DNA from: Panacagrimonas sp965216845
GTDB taxonomy: Bacteria > Pseudomonadota > Gammaproteobacteria > Nevskiales > Nevskiaceae
DNA: 64,000 nt
Reading direction: 5' to 3'
Assembly: GCA_965216845.1 (NCBI GenBank)
Contig: OZ244200.1
Location: 1,302,001 to 1,366,000 of the forward strand
Position 1 is the stretch's first letter; every line of letters starts with the position of its first letter. The translations under genes were made by a program, and so were the position numbers. Below, piece after piece: positions 8,114 to 17,387 of this stretch. The notes beneath the pieces are model-generated. The model was given only the letters and a program-made list of their open reading frames with translations. It was not told where the DNA came from and searched no databases.

Positions 8114-9022
8114 ATGTCAACGAATCAAAGCGAACGTGTTGCGGTGCTGTTTGCCGATCTGGTCGGCAGCGTCAACCTGTATCGCCGCCTGGGCAATGAT
8201 GCGGCACACGGCATGATCGCCGAATCGCTCGACGAAATGACACAGATCGTACAAGAGCACCGGGGCACGGTGATCAAGACGATTGGTGACTGCGTCATGG
8301 CCAGCTTGCCGACCGCTGATCTCGCCGCAGCCAGCTCGATTGAAATTCATCGCATGGCGCGGTCGCTGAGCAGCAAGCATTCGGTTGCGCTGCGTTTCCG
8401 GATCGGCTTTTGCTTCGGGCCGGTGATTGAGCGCGATGCCGATCTGTTTGGAGACGCCGTCAACATTGCCGCACGCCTGTCGGCCATTTCCAGGCGTGAT
8501 CAGATCCTAACGACGGCGGACGTCGCCACGCTGTTTTCCAGCACTTACCGCAGTATGGCCAAGGAATACGACCACGCCGACATCAAGGGCGTTGATCAGA
8601 CCGTGACGGTGGTCAAGCTGGATTGGGAGACAGTGGGCGTCACTGAGGTGTTCGGCCTTGGCCCTGCACCCACCGAGGCGCCAGAAGAGCAGGCGCCGGT
8701 GCTGGAACTGAGCGTTGGAGGTGAAACTCTGCAACTTACCCCTGATGACTTGCCGATCACGGTTGGCCGCGAGGACGGTTGCGTGCTGGTGGTGCGCAGT
8801 GCCCGCGCCTCACGTCAGCACGCGCAGATTGACTTCCATCGTGGCAAGTTTGTCTGGGTCGATGACAGCTCCAACGGCAGCTATTTGCGCCAGGGCAGCT
8901 CGGATATCGCGTCGCTGTTTTTCCGACGCGAAACCTTCCCACTGGTGGGCGAGGGCTGGATCAGCCTGGGCGTCGACGACCTGGACAGCAACGCCGTACA
9001 TTATCGGGTGGAAGGCAGCTGA
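8114..9022 (+). CDS. Class III adenylate/guanylate cyclase fused to an FHA domain
   Basis: A 302-residue soluble protein. Residues about 5-175 are a class III cyclase domain: both metal-binding aspartates are present (FADLVGS D15, KTIGD D59), followed by LFGDAVNIAARL, which supplies the Asn and Arg that stabilise the transition state. Residues about 195-295 form a forkhead-associated domain with GRE, SRQH and SSNGS, the phosphothreonine-binding residues. A family member of this kind makes cAMP (or cGMP) from a nucleoside triphosphate, and the FHA part would dock it on a phosphorylated partner; the kinase gene 287 bp upstream is the obvious candidate. Nucleotide specificity cannot be settled by eye. 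Confidence 0.88.
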   Translation: MSTNQSERVAVLFADLVGSVNLYRRLGNDAAHGMIAESLDEMTQIVQEHRGTVIKTIGDCVMASLPTADLAAASSIEIHRMARSLSSKHSVALRFRIGFCFGPVIERDADLFGDAVNIAARLSAISRRDQILTTADVATLFSSTYRSMAKEYDHADIKGVDQTVTVVKLDWETVGVTEVFGLGPAPTEAPEEQAPVLELSVGGETLQLTPDDLPITVGREDGCVLVVRSARASRQHAQIDFHRGKFVWVDDSSNGSYLRQGSSDIASLFFRRETFPLVGEGWISLGVDDLDSNAVHYRVEGS

Positions 9023-9208
9023 GCGCATCAATTTGACCGGTCAGGCAGCGCGAGTATGCTGTTGGGATCGGCTTGGCTGTGAACAGGCCCTAATCGAGTG
9101 GCATGCTGATTCCTGGGTTGGGATCTACAAAGCACGCGACAAACTGGTAAGGGCCAAGAACGAATCCAATCCTTGATTCGTGGTATTGCCCTGACGCCGT
9201 CTGCAGTG

Positions 9209-11119
9209 TCAGCTTCTGTTGGCTCTGAACCCGCGAGCCATCGCCATTGTGCCCAAGAGCAATAGCCACCAGGCGCTTGGTGCGCCACCGCCACCATTGT
9301 TGCCGCCGCCGTTGCCGGCACGATCAAAGATTCCGCCCATCACCAGTGTGCCGCCAATCTTGGCGTCCGCCGTTGCATCCGGATCGAACGGGCCGCCGTC
9401 TTCGATCGTCATCTCCAGGGTGCGGCCCAAGATGGAGATGCCGTTCTTGGCGATGATGAACGAACTGGAATTCGCCAGCTGGCCGGTGACTTCCGCGCAG
9501 TTCTGACCGTTGTTGTCGCAGATGAATGCGGTTTCCACATTCGTATCCGGTGGTAAGCCGATGGTGAACCGAATGGTATTTCCGGTGGGAAATCCGTCGG
9601 CCAGAAACAGAATCGGATCCACCGGATCATTCAGATCCGGCGGATTGGCGAACGGCTGTATGAACTGGGCGGAGATATTGCCCTGATTGACTGCGATGTC
9701 GAAGTCCTGTCCGTCGTCGTTGCTGATGGTCAGCATCTGAACCGGCGGCGCGGGCGCATCACTGGCGGCAATGATGATGGTGCTGGTTGCCGGGGCGACC
9801 ACATTGCCGTTGTCGGACAGCACTGCGGCAGACGCCAGAATGTCTTCCGCAGGTTCTTCTTCGCTATCGTCGATGATGTCAATTGAAACGGTCTTACTTG
9901 TTTCTCCGGAGAGAAAGGCCAGGTCGAACGGGCCGGCGGAAAAGTCGGCACCCGGTGTCGCCTGATCTGACGACAGTGTCACACGAACATCCACATTGGT
10001 TTGCGTATTGCCGGCTCGGTTCACCTCCAGGCTTACGGACGTTCCTTCGGTTGCCGAGACGCTGCTTTGGCCAAAACTGATGAGTGCGATGTCGTTGTTC
10101 ACCGGCTCGGACACGTTGATTTCCGCCGCGCGGCTGACGATGTTGAAATCGCTGTCGGTTACGGTAAGACGGGCAAAGTATTGACCGGCCTGCGTATAGG
10201 TGTGGTTGAAGCTGGTGGGCGGATTTCCTTGGCCGGATTCATTCGGGCTGTCGTCACCAAAGCTGAATGTCCAGCTGGAAAGTGGCCCGTCGCCGTCAAC
10301 GCCGCTGGTATCAAAGTCAACGTTGAGCGGTGCCTCACCGGAGTCCGGGTTGGCGAAAATGGACACCACCGGATTGAAGCCGCTGACAAACGATCCGCTC
10401 TCGATGAAGACGGCGGAATCCAGCAAGGTATCACTGGTGTCGGCAATGGCCAGCTTCATGGTGTTGGTCTGATTCGGCGTCACATCCGCAACACAGGTCA
10501 GCACGCGCGTGAAACCGTCGAGTTCGACGCCGCTGGGGCCTACGGGATTGTTGACGTAAAGGTTGCTGTTGACCTGATTGTTAATGGTATTGACTGAAAC
10601 GGGATTAGGTGGGTCATCATCAACCAGGGCGCAGTTTTGCCCGTTTACGAAAAAGCCGAACACGTCGTTGAAACTGGAGTCGACAAACTCCAGATACTCT
10701 TCGGAGCCAAACACATACCTGAAGGTGACCACGTCCTGGTCCGGAACAAAATCAAACTCCAGCACTGCTGCGTCGTTTGTCGTATCGTCGATCAGGTCGC
10801 TGAGGTCTGAATCTCCGGGTTCGTCAAATGAGGTCGTGGTTTCATCCGAGCTGTTTGGGCCGCCAAGAGACGCGATATTTCCGGTAGACAGAACGATTCC
10901 GTCATCCAGATTGATCGCGCTGCCGTTGAAAAACAGCCCGCCGGCCGAGCTGCTGCCCGTGAACTGGGCGTTGGAAACCGAAATCCCGCCACCAGCGATT
11001 TCGTTTGCCATCGTCTGCGCGTCTGCGCTTTGGGTGCTGAGCTGCGCCACCGAGGATGTGGACCATCCGATTGCGGCCAGCGTCAGCCCCAAGCCGATGA
11101 TTCGATTTGCCTTCGCCAT
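9209..11119 (-). CDS. Cell-surface protein: choice-of-anchor L, PKD, Calx-beta and GlyGly-CTERM
   Basis: A 636-residue exported protein. The signal peptide is residues 1-26 (ending SSVAQ). About 28-240 matches the choice-of-anchor L module (DDGIVLSTGN, FDFVPDQDVVTFRYVFGSEEY). About 255-330 is a PKD fold (WTFSFGDDSP, YTQAGQYFARLTVTDSD). About 345-435 is a Calx-beta-like module (SATEGTSVSLEVNRAG). The tail is Gly-rich (GNGGGNNGGGG) followed by a hydrophobic helix and RGFRANR, a canonical GlyGly-CTERM signal processed by rhombosortase in type II secretion-linked systems. The start at 11119 was chosen for the signal peptide and an upstream GGGGGA. Ligand unknown. It is convergent with the cyclase gene. 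Confidence 0.85.
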   Translation of the reverse strand: MAKANRIIGLGLTLAAIGWSTSSVAQLSTQSADAQTMANEIAGGGISVSNAQFTGSSSAGGLFFNGSAINLDDGIVLSTGNIASLGGPNSSDETTTSFDEPGDSDLSDLIDDTTNDAAVLEFDFVPDQDVVTFRYVFGSEEYLEFVDSSFNDVFGFFVNGQNCALVDDDPPNPVSVNTINNQVNSNLYVNNPVGPSGVELDGFTRVLTCVADVTPNQTNTMKLAIADTSDTLLDSAVFIESGSFVSGFNPVVSIFANPDSGEAPLNVDFDTSGVDGDGPLSSWTFSFGDDSPNESGQGNPPTSFNHTYTQAGQYFARLTVTDSDFNIVSRAAEINVSEPVNNDIALISFGQSSVSATEGTSVSLEVNRAGNTQTNVDVRVTLSSDQATPGADFSAGPFDLAFLSGETSKTVSIDIIDDSEEEPAEDILASAAVLSDNGNVVAPATSTIIIAASDAPAPPVQMLTISNDDGQDFDIAVNQGNISAQFIQPFANPPDLNDPVDPILFLADGFPTGNTIRFTIGLPPDTNVETAFICDNNGQNCAEVTGQLANSSSFIIAKNGISILGRTLEMTIEDGGPFDPDATADAKIGGTLVMGGIFDRAGNGGGNNGGGGAPSAWWLLLLGTMAMARGFRANRS

Positions 11120-11277
11120 TTGGTGTTCCCCCGTCTCGAGACCGGCTTTAGATGCCAGCACATCCTGTTTCGATGCACGTTAGACCTTTGATCTGCATGT
11201 TGCAAATCATGGCTCCAACGTCAATCAGGGCGCCTCTGGTGTCGCTGCCAATGGCGGGAAGCGACCTCCTGATGGCC

Positions 11278-11397
11278 AGCAAATCACTTCGTCATTTCAT
11301 TTCTGGGGATGACGGTGTATCCGTCATTGCCAACGCAAGTGAAGCAATCCCCTAGGCCGCGAGGAGATCACTTCGTCGCTTTGCTCCTGGTGATGAC
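11278..11397. repeat. Interspersed repeat of the GTCATTGC...GAAGCAATC family, nested copies
   Basis: Two related halves lie head to tail: AATCACTTCGTCATTTCATT...GGATGACGG and CGTCATTGCCAACGCAAGTGAAGCAATC...GATCACTTCGTCGCTTTGCTCC...GATGAC. The ends are inverted copies of each other. A relative lies at 23023-23093. It fills most of the 298-bp gap between the fecR-like gene and the choice-of-anchor L gene and may separate their transcripts. Confidence 0.75.
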
Positions 11398-11417
11398 CCG
11401 AATTGGAGTCACAATAT

Positions 11418-12218
11418 CTAAGGCGCGCAGGTTAGCGGATTGGGCGTTGCATCCACCACAAGGAATCGCGGTGCTTGTGATAGGCGGATCTGATCGCCGT
11501 CCTTGGTCACAACAAGGAATTGGCCAGAGCCCAGAACGCAGATTCCCGTTTCTTCCGGCTTGTCACAATTGCGACCGTCACTGTCCACGGTGATGCTACC
11601 GTCAAATACGCCGGCAATCAGGCCTCCTTCGGCAACGCGAGCGTCAGTTAGCTCGGATCGGATGACCGGATCGGCGGCGCAGGCCTTGTCACAAATCACC
11701 GCCGTGTAGTCGGTGCCACGAATCCCGATGGTGGCAACCGGCGTTTTCAGGCTGTACTGATCCCGATTGAGTTTGCCGATCAAGCCGGTCACCGCACGCA
11801 AACCGCCTTTGAGCAACCGGAACGTGGCCTTGGACTCGGACGATGCGCGTCCGGTCTTCGTAACCACAATTTTGGACGCCGTCGTCTTTTTATCCGTCGG
11901 CGCGGCTTTGTTTTTCGCGTCCGTTTCTTGCTCCTTGTCAGCCTTGAAGGCGTAACTTTCGATTTGCAAGCGGCTGTTGGGTCGGATCAGGGTGAAACTG
12001 CCATCCGAGTAACGCAAGTTCAGATAGCTGTTGGGGCCGGTGGACAGCACTTCCTGCGGAAATACCGTGTCACCTTTCTTCAAATCACGGATTTCCGCGG
12101 CTGGCGTGGTTGCCGTCGCGGTGCCGGTCAGAAGATTGATATCAGCCGCAGGATTTGCGCCCCAAACCAGCGTCGGGATGAACGAACTCAGGAGCAGCAG
12201 GCCGATGTTCAGTTTCAT
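11418..12218 (-). CDS. FecR-domain periplasmic protein
   Basis: A 266-residue protein with a signal peptide (residues 1-20, cleavage near LVWGA). The body is a FecR fold: a variable region with LKKGDTVFPQEVLSTG and SDGSFTLIRPNSRLQIE, then a Lys/Thr-rich low-complexity insert, then LKTPVATIGIRGTDY, the conserved core of the family. There is no sigma factor gene nearby, so this is not the iron-regulatory FecR but the structural type often encoded next to secreted adhesins. The start is 9 bp after the stop of the large TpsA-like gene, so it is the third gene of the tpsB-tpsA-fecR operon. Its role in adhesin assembly or surface binding is inferred from context only. Confidence 0.82.
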   Translation of the reverse strand: MKLNIGLLLLSSFIPTLVWGANPAADINLLTGTATATTPAAEIRDLKKGDTVFPQEVLSTGPNSYLNLRYSDGSFTLIRPNSRLQIESYAFKADKEQETDAKNKAAPTDKKTTASKIVVTKTGRASSESKATFRLLKGGLRAVTGLIGKLNRDQYSLKTPVATIGIRGTDYTAVICDKACAADPVIRSELTDARVAEGGLIAGVFDGSITVDSDGRNCDKPEETGICVLGSGQFLVVTKDGDQIRLSQAPRFLVVDATPNPLTCAP

Positions 12219-12227
12219 GAGTGTCCC

Positions 12228-15200
12228 CTATTGGCAGGTTTGGGTGACGACCGCATCTGCACTCTTGCGATCAATCAGGGGATCGCCGGTCCGTCCCGGG
12301 AGCCCGGGGAGGTCTTGAAAGACCGAAGCCTGAATTGCCTGAAGCTCTTCAGGTGCTACCGCCGGAGCAGGGGTTGGCGTGGGCGTCGGGGTGGGCGTTG
12401 GCGTCGGGGTGGGCGTAGGCGTCGGAGTCGGAGCAGGGGTTGGCGTGGGCGTCGGGGTGGGCGTTGGCGTTGGCGTCGGGGCGGGCGCCGGAGTCGGGGT
12501 TGGCGTCGGGGCAGGGGTTGGCGTCGGGGCAGGGGTTGGCGCAGGAGTCGGGGTTGGCGGTGGTGATGGCGCCGGTGAAACGATCTCCGGAAAGTTCGGA
12601 TTGCAAACGATGGGGAACAGATTGCAGATGGGAGGCAACGGAGGTCCCGGCGGTGCAGCTTGCGTCCCGTTCAGAAAAACAACTTGCCCGCCCGGATTAC
12701 TGACGATCTGGTCGTAGGTTTGGTCGGTATCGATGTTGCTGATGTCGCCCGACAGAAACACGAATGCGGAGTCGGGCTTGTCGGTGATCATTCCCAAAGC
12801 GCTATTGGGATCGCCGACGAAAATGTCACCACTGAACCCGTTGCCGCCAAACACGTAGGTGGTGTTGTCGAACTTGTTGAGGTGAGCCTGCTGTGAGTAC
12901 ACCACGTCCGTTGGCCCGATGCCGGCTGGTGGTGCGTTCGCATCAATCAAATATAGGTCAGCAGTGTCTGTAAACGGCCGGAAGTGAACCAGCAGATCGG
13001 CTTGGGTCTGAACAAATTCATCAATCACGAATGGTCCGACGAAATCGGGAAGTATCAGCGAGTCAGACTGCACAAATAACCAGTCGCCGGCAAAGCTGAT
13101 GCCGGGATCGCCGTCTGTCACATTGAAGGTGCCGATATTGATGTCGGGCGCGATAAAAGCCGCATTCGGCCCGGGGTTGCCGCCTTGGCCGGCGTCCGGA
13201 ATCAGGGCGGCAATTTCGGCGTTGCTGCCGGAGCGCGCCGCATCCGGCTGATCGGGCGGATCATCCAGCGAGCCGATGTCGTTGGCAAATGGAGCATTGA
13301 GCAGGTCCAGGTCGCCTTGGCCAATCAAGTTTCCTTCGCCGATTTCAATGGCGATGCTGTCCGCCATGTTGATGGACACGCCGGCATTCAGAAGCAGGGC
13401 ATCCGCGAAAATTTCTGCGGTATTGGTGGTGATGTTTTTGCCCGCCGAAATGGACAGTGGCCCGTCCGTCCCAATGAAGCTGCCAAACCCGAAACTCGTC
13501 GCGGTCGCGCTGAAGTCGTTTCCGGCTGACAGCGTTGTTGAACTTGTGCTGTTGTTGACAATGAAAAACGAACCCATGCCATCGTCGGTAATGTCCTTGC
13601 CTGCGGTAATCGTGGTCGCCCCATCGCTGTTGATGCTTGATGAACTTTCCAGCACAACATCATTCCCGGCATTCATGTTGAGCGACTGGGCCGTGAGGCC
13701 GGTGCCGAAAATGGAGGAATTTACGAGCGTGATATCGCTGGCTGCGTCAATGTCCACGTCGCCAGCCGCAAACAGTCCAACTTCCTGAAACATTGGCGCC
13801 ATGAGGACCACGTGTCCACCCGCATCTATATCCACGTCCTCGCCAACAACAACCTGGGCAAGGGAAACGTTGCCGTCGGCGTTGATCAGCAAATCCTCAA
13901 CGATCCCGAACTCGATATCACCTTCACCAGGCACAAATCCAAACCTTGATAAGCTGACATCACCGCCGGCGCGAATGTCGAAGTTGCCGCCAATTTCGGC
14001 GATATTCTGCATGTTGAACAACACGTTGCTGGATGCATCCGTGCCTGCGAAGGCGAACAGATCGCCATCCAGTGCGAGGTCAATTGCGTCGTTTTGGGCT
14101 GCTGGCGTCAGAATGCTGCCGGTGGCGCCACGAGGGAAAAGGTTGACGTCGGCAGGGAACGGGGCTGCGGCGCCATTGCCTGCACCCGTCGTGACGCCCA
14201 GAAACAGCGAGCCGCCATTGCCGCCATTGCGCCCGTCAAGAAGAAACGGGTTGTTGTCGGTCTCTTCGGTGACAACGCCGATTTCAATTTTTGAGCCAGC
14301 GCCGCTGCCGACGGTGATGGCGACGTTCGTGCCGGCCTTGAGCTGTGTTTCCAGGGCGGCGGTGGTGATGCAATCCGTCAAAGCCCCGCAGTTGTTTTCG
14401 ATATTAAACGTCGGCGGGTCAATCAACAGTTGCCCGCCGCTACCAGCCATCAGCTCCCCGCCCAGCGACACAGATGAGAAGCCGGAGACTTCGATAAACC
14501 CGCCACCATCCATCGATGAATTGCCGCCCCGGACATCGATGGTCGAACCGTCCGCGACATTCAGAAATTCGCTCGCAACGGCCCGCGCCTCGCCGCCGTG
14601 GCCGGCGCCGTCGCCCGTCGCCAGCATGCTGGAGCCGCTGCTGAGCTCGATGTCCTGATCGGATTGGACGATCACGGTGCCGCCGTCCCCGCCATTGGTG
14701 CCGGAGGCGTCCAGCATGCCGGAGTGGATCACATCGCCGCCGTTGCCGGTGAGATAGATCTCGCCGTCGACTTCTTCGATGCCGCGCGCCTGAATCAGCC
14801 CTTCCTGATTGACCGCGCGGGTGGCCAGCGCATGGCCGAGTTGGGCGTCCAGCATCACGCGGCCGCCGTCGGCCATGATTTCACCCAGATTCTCGATGCC
14901 GGCGTTTTCGGTGGTGGCGGATGCGGAGATGTCGTAGCTGATCAGACCGCTGCCATCCAGATCCAGCGTCAGAGCACTGGCGCTGGCCAGCAGCACGTCG
15001 CCGTTCTCGGCATTGATGGTGCCGCTGTTTTCAACCGTTTCCGCGCTCAGAATCGCGAAACCGCCGTCGGCGTTGATGCTGCCGGCGTTGCTGACGGTGC
15101 CGTCGCCGCCATCGGTAAAGCGAAAGTTGCCGGACAGAAAGTCCTGATCGCTGATGTTGAGGGTGGTGGCGACCAGCCCGGCCACATCCACCTGCGCGCT

Positions 15201-15551
15201 CTGACCAAACAGCATGCCGGCGGGATTGACGAGGAATACGCGACCGTCGGCGGAAAGCTCACCAAAGATGCTGGAGGGGTTGGCGCCGGTGACCCGGTTG
15301 AGCGCGATGCTGTCCGCACCGGGTTGATGGAAGCGAACCGATTCACCCTCGGCAATGGAAAAGTCCTGCCAGTTGATGGTGGTGCGCTCGGTTTGCTGGT
15401 TGATGACGGTGGTGTTGGCATCCGGCGTGCTGATGCTGGCATCGCCACCCGCCACGTCTCCACCGGTGGGGCCGGCCAGCGCCGTGCCGGGCGCCAATAA
15501 CGCCAGAATCGCGCGGCGAAGGGGGGTGAGTTCAAATTTTTGCGTTGGCAT
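12228..15551 (-). CDS. TpsA-like filamentous haemagglutinin-family adhesin
   Basis: A 1107-residue exported protein. Residues 1-26 are a signal peptide (ending GTALA). About 27-280 is the TPS secretion domain (TTINWQDFSIAEGESVRFHQ, ALNRVTG, LVNPAGMLFGQSAQVDV), which is recognised by a TpsB pore. The central part is a repetitive beta-helix with many DIDA/GDV/NAG turns. About 995-1062 is an almost pure Pro-Thr-Pro-Ala tract, then a short C-terminal segment ending TQTCQ. Expected fate: secretion across the outer membrane by the upstream TpsB-like protein, whose gene is interrupted here. The gaps to tpsB and fecR are 9 bp each, so the three form an operon. The adhesion target is unknown. Confidence 0.88.
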   Translation of the reverse strand: MPTQKFELTPLRRAILALLAPGTALAGPTGGDVAGGDASISTPDANTTVINQQTERTTINWQDFSIAEGESVRFHQPGADSIALNRVTGANPSSIFGELSADGRVFLVNPAGMLFGQSAQVDVAGLVATTLNISDQDFLSGNFRFTDGGDGTVSNAGSINADGGFAILSAETVENSGTINAENGDVLLASASALTLDLDGSGLISYDISASATTENAGIENLGEIMADGGRVMLDAQLGHALATRAVNQEGLIQARGIEEVDGEIYLTGNGGDVIHSGMLDASGTNGGDGGTVIVQSDQDIELSSGSSMLATGDGAGHGGEARAVASEFLNVADGSTIDVRGGNSSMDGGGFIEVSGFSSVSLGGELMAGSGGQLLIDPPTFNIENNCGALTDCITTAALETQLKAGTNVAITVGSGAGSKIEIGVVTEETDNNPFLLDGRNGGNGGSLFLGVTTGAGNGAAAPFPADVNLFPRGATGSILTPAAQNDAIDLALDGDLFAFAGTDASSNVLFNMQNIAEIGGNFDIRAGGDVSLSRFGFVPGEGDIEFGIVEDLLINADGNVSLAQVVVGEDVDIDAGGHVVLMAPMFQEVGLFAAGDVDIDAASDITLVNSSIFGTGLTAQSLNMNAGNDVVLESSSSINSDGATTITAGKDITDDGMGSFFIVNNSTSSTTLSAGNDFSATATSFGFGSFIGTDGPLSISAGKNITTNTAEIFADALLLNAGVSINMADSIAIEIGEGNLIGQGDLDLLNAPFANDIGSLDDPPDQPDAARSGSNAEIAALIPDAGQGGNPGPNAAFIAPDINIGTFNVTDGDPGISFAGDWLFVQSDSLILPDFVGPFVIDEFVQTQADLLVHFRPFTDTADLYLIDANAPPAGIGPTDVVYSQQAHLNKFDNTTYVFGGNGFSGDIFVGDPNSALGMITDKPDSAFVFLSGDISNIDTDQTYDQIVSNPGGQVVFLNGTQAAPPGPPLPPICNLFPIVCNPNFPEIVSPAPSPPPTPTPAPTPAPTPTPAPTPTPTPAPAPTPTPTPTPTPTPTPAPTPTPTPTPTPTPTPTPTPTPAPAVAPEELQAIQASVFQDLPGLPGRTGDPLIDRKSADAVVTQTCQ
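12366..12563. repeat. Coding minisatellite (Pro-Thr/Pro-Ala) in the tpsA-like gene
   Basis: Six-base steps of GGCGTC, GGGGTG, GGCGTT and GGAGTC type are repeated over about 200 bases and encode alternating PT and PA on the minus strand. The units are multiples of 6 bases, so copy-number change would lengthen or shorten the stalk without shifting the frame. Confidence 0.85.
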
Positions 15552-15560
15552 GGCGATCCC

Positions 15561-17216
15561 CTAGAAACGAACCGACAGTGAACCGAAGAAGCGGTAGTCA
15601 TCCTGTCCGTCTGATGCTTGATGATTGTCGGTGGGCACGGCGCCATCCAGCTTGAAGCTCCACTGCCGCCAGCGCAGTTCGGTGCCCAGACCCACGCTGG
15701 TCAGGCTTTCCTCCTCTGATACGCCGGGGTCTGCGTCGACTCTCATAATGCGGCCGTGGTCGGCAAAGACACTGACAAAGGTCGTCACCTGCTGAATGAT
15801 GAAGGGCCGACGCAGGGTCAGCGAGGTGAAATAGCCTTTGTCACCGCGAATGTCCGACGGCGGATAGGCGCGCACGCTGCCGGGGCCGCCGACGGAAAAT
15901 TGCTGCGTATCCACCAGGGGATCCGGGCTCCAGGCGCCGGACAGCTGAATCAGTGCCTGGAGCTTTTGCGGCAAGGGTTGCTGGTGCAGCAGCCCCATTT
16001 GAATGCGGAAGCGCTGATCATCGTCGCTGCCATTGATGTTGAGTTCGTCGCTGGTGGCTTTGTCAAAGTTGCTGGAAAGTTCCAGATTGAGCTGAGATTG
16101 CGAAAAGTTGGGTCAGCGGTGCACGACGCTGCCGCCCACTTCCAGCAACAGCAAATCGGTTTCGCGTGGCAGGGTGGTGCCGAACAGGTCGGAATCGGCG
16201 TCGGTGTGGCTGACGGCGGTGTAGGCGTCGATGCGCGACTGTCGTCCACGCAGGACAGGGTGCCCCAATTTCATGCGTATCTGGCTGTTCTTGCCTTCGA
16301 TGCCGTCGAACACGTCTTCGTCAACCTCGAAATCCGCGTGCCCGTAGGACAGCGCCAGCCGGCTGCCCATGGTGTTGATCGGAACGCTGTACTCGGCAAA
16401 GGCGTACTTGAGCAGCGCTTTGTCGGACACCAGCAGCATGTAGCTGAACTGATCCGCCAAGGTCAGCGGATTGTTGACCGCGCCGTTGATGCTGGCGCGG
16501 AATTCGCCGGTACTTTCGCGGCCGTAGTTGTCCACCGTGGTTTGAAACTCGAACGGATCTTCGGTGACTTCCACCACGATGTCGCTGGTGCCGAATTGCG
16601 CACCTGGTTTGAGCACCGCGCGTGAACTCAGGCCCGGCAGTTCATTGAGCACGTACAAGTCCTGTTCCAGGGTGGTGCCTTCGTATACCGCCTCGGGTTG
16701 AATATCGGCCAGATGCGCGGCCAGAAATTTTTCCCGGTAGCGCTGTTGTCCTTGCACCGCAACGCTGCTGACCAGACCCTCGATCACCTCCAGCTTGACC
16801 ACGCCGCTGCCAACCTTTTGCGCCGGCACCTTGACCGAGGCCAGTGTGTAGCCGGCGTCAACGTAATGCGCGGTCACCGCATCGGCCGCTTCGTAGATGC
16901 CCAGAATGTCGAGCGGCTTGCCCACGAAGGCGCGCACCACGGCGTTGAGTTCGTCGTTGCTGTAGCGCGTGTTGCCGGACCATTCAAAGCCTGACACCGT
17001 GATCGTGACCGCGCCGTCTGCCGCCGCCGGCGGGCTTGCGGCTTCGGTTGGTTGCTGATCGATTTCAGCCGTGGCCGGCTTTTCGAGCGCGGCCGGTGGT
17101 TTGAGCGTATCGCCAACCTGTCCGGGCGTTGGCACGCTCTGTTGCGCCAGCAGGGTTGCGCTTGCGCTGAACAAAACTGCGCCCGACGCATGCTTCCAAT
17201 TCAGGTGCCTCAACAT
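15561..17216 (-). pseudogene. ShlB/FhaC/HecB-family (TpsB) outer-membrane transporter with an in-frame stop
   Basis: The frame encodes 551 codons, the normal TpsB length: signal peptide (ending TLLAQ), Pro-rich linker, POTRA_2 domain at about 70-150 (VSGFEWSGNTRYS, YVDAGYTLASVKVPAQ), a second POTRA, then a 16-stranded barrel ending SLSVRF. A single TGA at 16113-16115 (codon 368) splits it after GGSVVHR; the frame then continues unchanged as PNFSQSQLNLELSS, with intact barrel and C-terminal Phe. There is no frameshift. One base change (for example TGG to TGA) explains it. Possible readings are a recent pseudogene, a sequencing error or readthrough. The start at 17216 has a GGGGGA 5 bases upstream. 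Confidence 0.85.
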
Positions 17217-17387
17217 TTTTTCCCCCGAACCGGCTTTGATGGTGCCGGCTTGATGGACGCAGAATATCCCGACTGACGGTGGATCGCACCTAAGAATCGG
17301 CCGTTTCCAGGCCAAGCGCCAACGAATGTTTTCGCACTTTGGGACAATAGCCAGCAACTCCTGCCTTTTTCGACATTTTCTCCCCCA

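Noticed and set aside
15950..16249. Frameshift as the cause of the broken tpsB gene
   Set aside because: The reading frame is the same on both sides of 16113; only one TGA codon interrupts it.
17217..17387. Glycine riboswitch before gcvT
   Set aside because: I could not find the tandem glycine-aptamer consensus or a following expression-platform terminator in this gap.
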